Source: Dermatemys mawii
Taxonomy: Eukaryota > Chordata > Testudines > Dermatemydidae
Length of the DNA: 64,000 nucleotides
Reading direction: 5' to 3'
Assembly (NCBI GenBank): GCA_007922305.1
Contig: ML677373.1
Span: 18,075,545-18,139,544 of the forward strand
Of the stretch, positions 60,821 to 64,000 are shown piece after piece (the stretch's first letter is position 1; every line of letters starts with the position of its first letter). The position numbers and the translations under genes are program-made. Below the pieces are notes generated by a model. That model had not been told where the DNA came from. It saw only the letters and a list, made by a program, of their open reading frames with translations, and did no database searches.

Positions 60821-61166
60821 ATCTTGAACAACCACAGCAATGTTATAGCTGGTATCCAGGGGATAGTAGCAAGTTTAATTTGTAATTCTTACCCAGTAGG
60901 CTTTTCTTTTAGAGTTCTGCAACATAACTCTGGCTTGCTGTCCCTGATGATTGTGCAGCACTTAGCCCTAGACAGTACGTTCTGCTCTTGTGCGAGGGGG
61001 AGGGGCATTAAAAGTCTTTTAATGGGAATCTAATAGCATGTCTGCATTACAGCTGGGAGCATGGTTCCCGCCTGGGTAGGCGGTCAGCTAATGCGCTAAA
61101 AATAGTAGTGTTAAAGTCTGTGTTTTCCTCCACCCCACATTTCTGTACTTTTCCCATCCTTTAAGA

Positions 61167-61406
61167 CAGTGGTTCTCAAACTTCTGTACTGGTGATCCCT
61201 TTCCCATAGCAAGCCTTTGAGTACGACCCCCCCTTATAAATTAAAAACACATTTTTATATATTTAAACACCATTATAAATGCTGAATTGACGAAGGGTTT
61301 GGGGTGGCAGCTGACAATCTGTGACTCTTCCCCCCACCCCACCCCCCAGCACGTAATCATCTCATGACCCTCTGAGGGGTCCCGATTCCCAGTTTGAAAA
61401 CCCTTG
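61167..61406. mobile_element. hAT/Charlie-like MITE, complete, with 8-bp target duplication
   Basis: Starts CAGTGGTTCTCAAACTTCTG and ends CCCAGTTTGAAAACCCTTG, diverged terminal repeats of the Charlie type. The identical 8-bp ctttaaga flanks it at 61159-61166 and 61407-61414. It is 240 bp with no coding capacity. Confidence 0.93.
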
Positions 61407-61455
61407 CTTTAAGAGAGATCAGTTTACTTCTCTGTAGAAAACTCACTTTCTCCAA

Positions 61456-61766
61456 TAATAAGACAATGGAGACTTGTGGCACCTTAGAGACTAACCAGTT
61501 GAAATGGAATCTCTGGAGGGTTTTTTTCTGCTGCTGATAATGGCCCATCCAAATTAAACAGCCTCTTAGAATTGGTATGCTAATGTACAACCTTTCCCCC
61601 CGCCCTTTCTTTCTGTATATATAAATACATCTTACTTCTGTTCCATTCTATGCATTCGATTAAGTGGGCTATAGCCCACGAAAGCTTATGCTGAAATAAA
61701 CTGGTTAGTTTCTAAGGTGCCACAAGACTCCATCGTCTTATAACACGGCTGCTAATCTTAAACCTG
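61456..61766. mobile_element. Fold-back retroposon, copy 2, with 13-bp target duplication
   Basis: A 311-bp insert is flanked by identical 13-bp duplications, tcactttctccaa, at 61443-61455 and 61767-61779. Inverted arms at about 61458-61501 and 61698-61742 share gtggcaccttagagactaac and its complement. Before the right arm lies tagcccacgaaagcttatgc, as in copy 1. The loop is longer (about 200 bp) and unique. Confidence 0.87.
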
Positions 61767-63535
61767 TCACTTTCTCCAAGACATTCCCCTTTATTATGTT
61801 CTTACTTCCCTCCATCTCTTCATTGTCTACTTCTTGGTTCTCTCCCACAGCTCACTGAAGTCAGTGGACAAGGTCCCATTGCCTTCAATGGGCTTTAAAT
61901 CAGACCCTTTGCAATGGGTCTGGAGCATGAGCCATGCTCACCCTCTCTAGATAGAGGTGAGCGGACAGCCCTGCTGTTGTTGTTGCCTTATTTCTAACCT
62001 CAGTTAGTGGGCTCGAATCAGAGGCTGTAGATGACTTGTTTTGAATCTGTTTGACTGTTTATTTCTCAGTCTTTTAATAGGTCATTATTTGATATTAGTC
62101 ATGTGAAAAGACTAACAAATGACATACTCATTGCTCATTAGTGAAGCAGCAGCTACAGCCACTTCAGTCAACAGTTAAGAGCCAGGAACTGGTTGGCTTT
62201 ACAGTATGTTTCAAGAACAGTCTGTCCCCTCACCCCACGCATCATATTCAGTAAACTTTTAATTCTATTAAGAGTGGCTGCTAACTTTGCTGTTGATGTC
62301 AATACACCCACTCTGGCAGTGGGTCAAAGGGCATTCTCCAGATTAACTGCCAAGAAAAGAGACAGAATATCCAGGAGGGTGAAATGAATAAACCCTGCTA
62401 TGTCTTTGAATGGCCAGCATTAGACCTTGGACATACTCATAACATTCAAAGGCCTCCTACAAAACACAAATGCAAACTGATGTTAATGTGACATATGTTG
62501 CTTTTACACAGTGCTGCCAGTATCGATCATTAAATTCCCTTCACTCCACTAGAGATATTTCTACTGAACTTGTGAAAAGGGTAGCTCTCCTAACAAGGCA
62601 TTGTGAAGCATGCTGGAAAATACCAGACAGACACACAGACATTCTCTGTAGGATAAGGAAAAAGATTTTTAAATACACGAAACACAAATCACAACCTCTA
62701 TCCCTACTCTACTATCAAGAAGATTAAGAGAACACAGCAAAGGCCAATGAAGTCCTTTCCTCCTATCCCCTAGCTCTCAATGGTTTTTGTTCCAAAATGA
62801 GACTGAACAAAAACAGATATACAAAATATGAAACACTTTCAATCAGCCAAAAGATGAACTAGATGACCCAAAAAGACTCATCCATTTTTATTTTCTATAG
62901 AACTATAGTGCTGGAGATCCTATAGACAAGATTTTCAAAAGCAACTAGCAATTTTGGGTGATCAACTGAGGCACTCTAAAAGGGGTCTGATTTTCATAAA
63001 CAGCTAAGCAGCTACGTTCTCAAAATTAGGCCCACCCAGTTAAGACATATACACACACACGATTTTAACACATCCCAGAAACTATATAAATTTGGAAGCA
63101 TTAATATAAGTTGGAGTTGCATCTTAACCATTCAGGAAAATTCCACTGCCTATGAAAGTATCAGACTACAGATTTCCTGGCAACTACTGACAAGACGTTT
63201 GGGGTTTTCCTTGAACAACACAGCTGTTAACATGCCTTCTCCTTTGCTGGGTATATATAGCCAATGTCCTACAGAAGAAGTAAGCCATATTTGGTGCTTT
63301 TTTCTACCTGTTAGGCTCACTACTTCAATTTAGTGGGTTCATTGTCAATACTTAATCACACTTGGTGTAACCAGCTGCTCAATCTTGTTAAGGAAAAGAC
63401 ATATAACTTCAATAATTGTTACTATATAGCTGATTAAAATATACTTTTTTTATTCAGTGACTAACCTAAAAAAGTGTACTAAATACCCTGGTTGTAACAT
63501 ACATGTAGCTGTACCTCCAAAGCACATCATACATT

Positions 63536-63612
63536 TGGGGACTGGTCCTTCTTTGAGCAGTAGGTTTGACTAGATACCTCCTGAAGTTCCTTCCAACCCT
63601 GATATTCTATTA
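63536..63612 (+). repeat. SINE/CR1 3' tail fragment
   Basis: Phrases ggggactggtccttctttga, then cctcctgaagttccttccaa and ccctgatattctatt, match the tail of the SINE at 5173-5378. Confidence 0.7.
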
Positions 63613-63639
63613 ATTCTGTTTTCAAGCTCTGGCTTTCAA

Positions 63640-63960
63640 AGTCCTTTAGTGTTAGGTTCTTCCTCCTGTCTTAGAAGAACAGTCCCAGTGCTCTTAGCTA
63701 AGGCAACTACCCTGATCTCAGGGTCTTTCCTGTAGGTACCTCTCTGCAGGCATCACCACAGCTCTTGGAACTTCCACCCAGCTTCCTGCTGCCCTTTATA
63801 GGAGGATCAGCTGTCCTCAGTCAGGCCCCATAAAGGTTAACGCAGCACAGGTGGTTCCTTCAGTAATCAGGTTTGGCCACTCCTGGCCAAAAGCCCTTAA
63901 GGAGCAAGCTATCTTACACTAACGTTTAACATTAGATTTTATTCTCAGGAGATGTAGCCC
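63640..63960. repeat. Possible LTR-like retroelement end
   Basis: A Pro/Ser-biased, GC-richer block contains ccctttataggaggatcagc and cagcacaggtggttccttc, a composition I associate with turtle retroelement ends. There are no defined boundaries and no terminal dinucleotides. Weak. Confidence 0.25.
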
Positions 63961-64000
63961 TCTTAAAATTTTCCTCTTTAAAATGAATGGTTAGAGGATA

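Larger units (their letters stand above)
48222..64000 (-). other. TEX2: TEX2 intron 1 (partial), dense in mobile elements
   Basis: This sequence lies 5' of the first coding exon. The acceptor 26 nt before the ATG shows that an upstream non-coding exon exists. No CpG-rich promoter or further gene is seen to 64000. Contents: MITEs (49678, 51270, 55541), fold-back retroposons (51939, 61456), DIRS (52150-55530), CR1 (55770-56085), hAT pieces (57975, 60614, 61167), a MITE scrap near 61035-61135, SINE tails and a possible LTR-like end at 63640-63960. Nothing is recognised at 48240-49670, 50090-51260, 56100-57960, 58160-60600 and 61790-63520 beyond A-rich tracts and old MITE debris near 58700-58870 and 62930-63030. 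Confidence 0.65.

Noticed and set aside
1..64000. A CRISPR array, operon or other prokaryote-like system
   Set aside because: There are no regular spaced repeats and no clustered intact genes; the window is vertebrate intronic DNA around one gene.

Overview
The window looks like vertebrate nuclear DNA, most likely from a turtle. One gene is spread over exons with GT-AG introns, and the introns are filled with amniote and turtle repeat families: CR1 LINEs, a Cry-type tRNA SINE, MIR-like SINEs, hAT and Harbinger-like MITEs, DIRS retrotransposons and a 1.16-kb LTR. The species call is inference from repeat content; no database search was possible.

The only protein-coding gene I can support is TEX2, on the minus strand. 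TEX2 is an ER membrane protein with a PH-like region and an SMP lipid-transfer domain. Seven coding exons are present, in transcript order 48221-46570, 30959-30759, 28756-28420, 27089-26842, 22535-22386, 18964-18865 and 8933-8801. Together they encode 931 complete codons plus 2 nt, with every junction in phase. From what is known of vertebrate TEX2 (about 1,130 residues), roughly the last 200 residues, including the end of the SMP domain, lie beyond position 1. The non-coding first exon and promoter are not recognised and probably lie beyond 64000.

Layout: 1-8800 is intron 8 (DIRS remnant with inverted repeats, MIR, Cry SINE, CR1). 8934-18864 is intron 7 (a clean hAT insertion, then a repeat-poor AT-rich stretch). 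18965-30758 holds four shorter introns with MITEs and MIR pieces. 30960-46569 is intron 2 (MIRs, a solo LTR lodged in an unidentified decayed coding-like block, a hAT MITE). 48222-64000 is intron 1 (Harbinger-like MITEs, two fold-back retroposons with 13-bp target duplications, a second DIRS copy disrupted by a foreign insert, CR1, and two hAT MITEs).

The most unusual material is in the repeats: two independent hairpin-forming retroposon insertions with matching 13-bp duplications, several exact hAT footprints, and a DIRS reverse transcriptase split just before its YLDD motif. No CRISPR, operon, rRNA or functional tRNA is present, and I found no evidence for a new multi-gene system.
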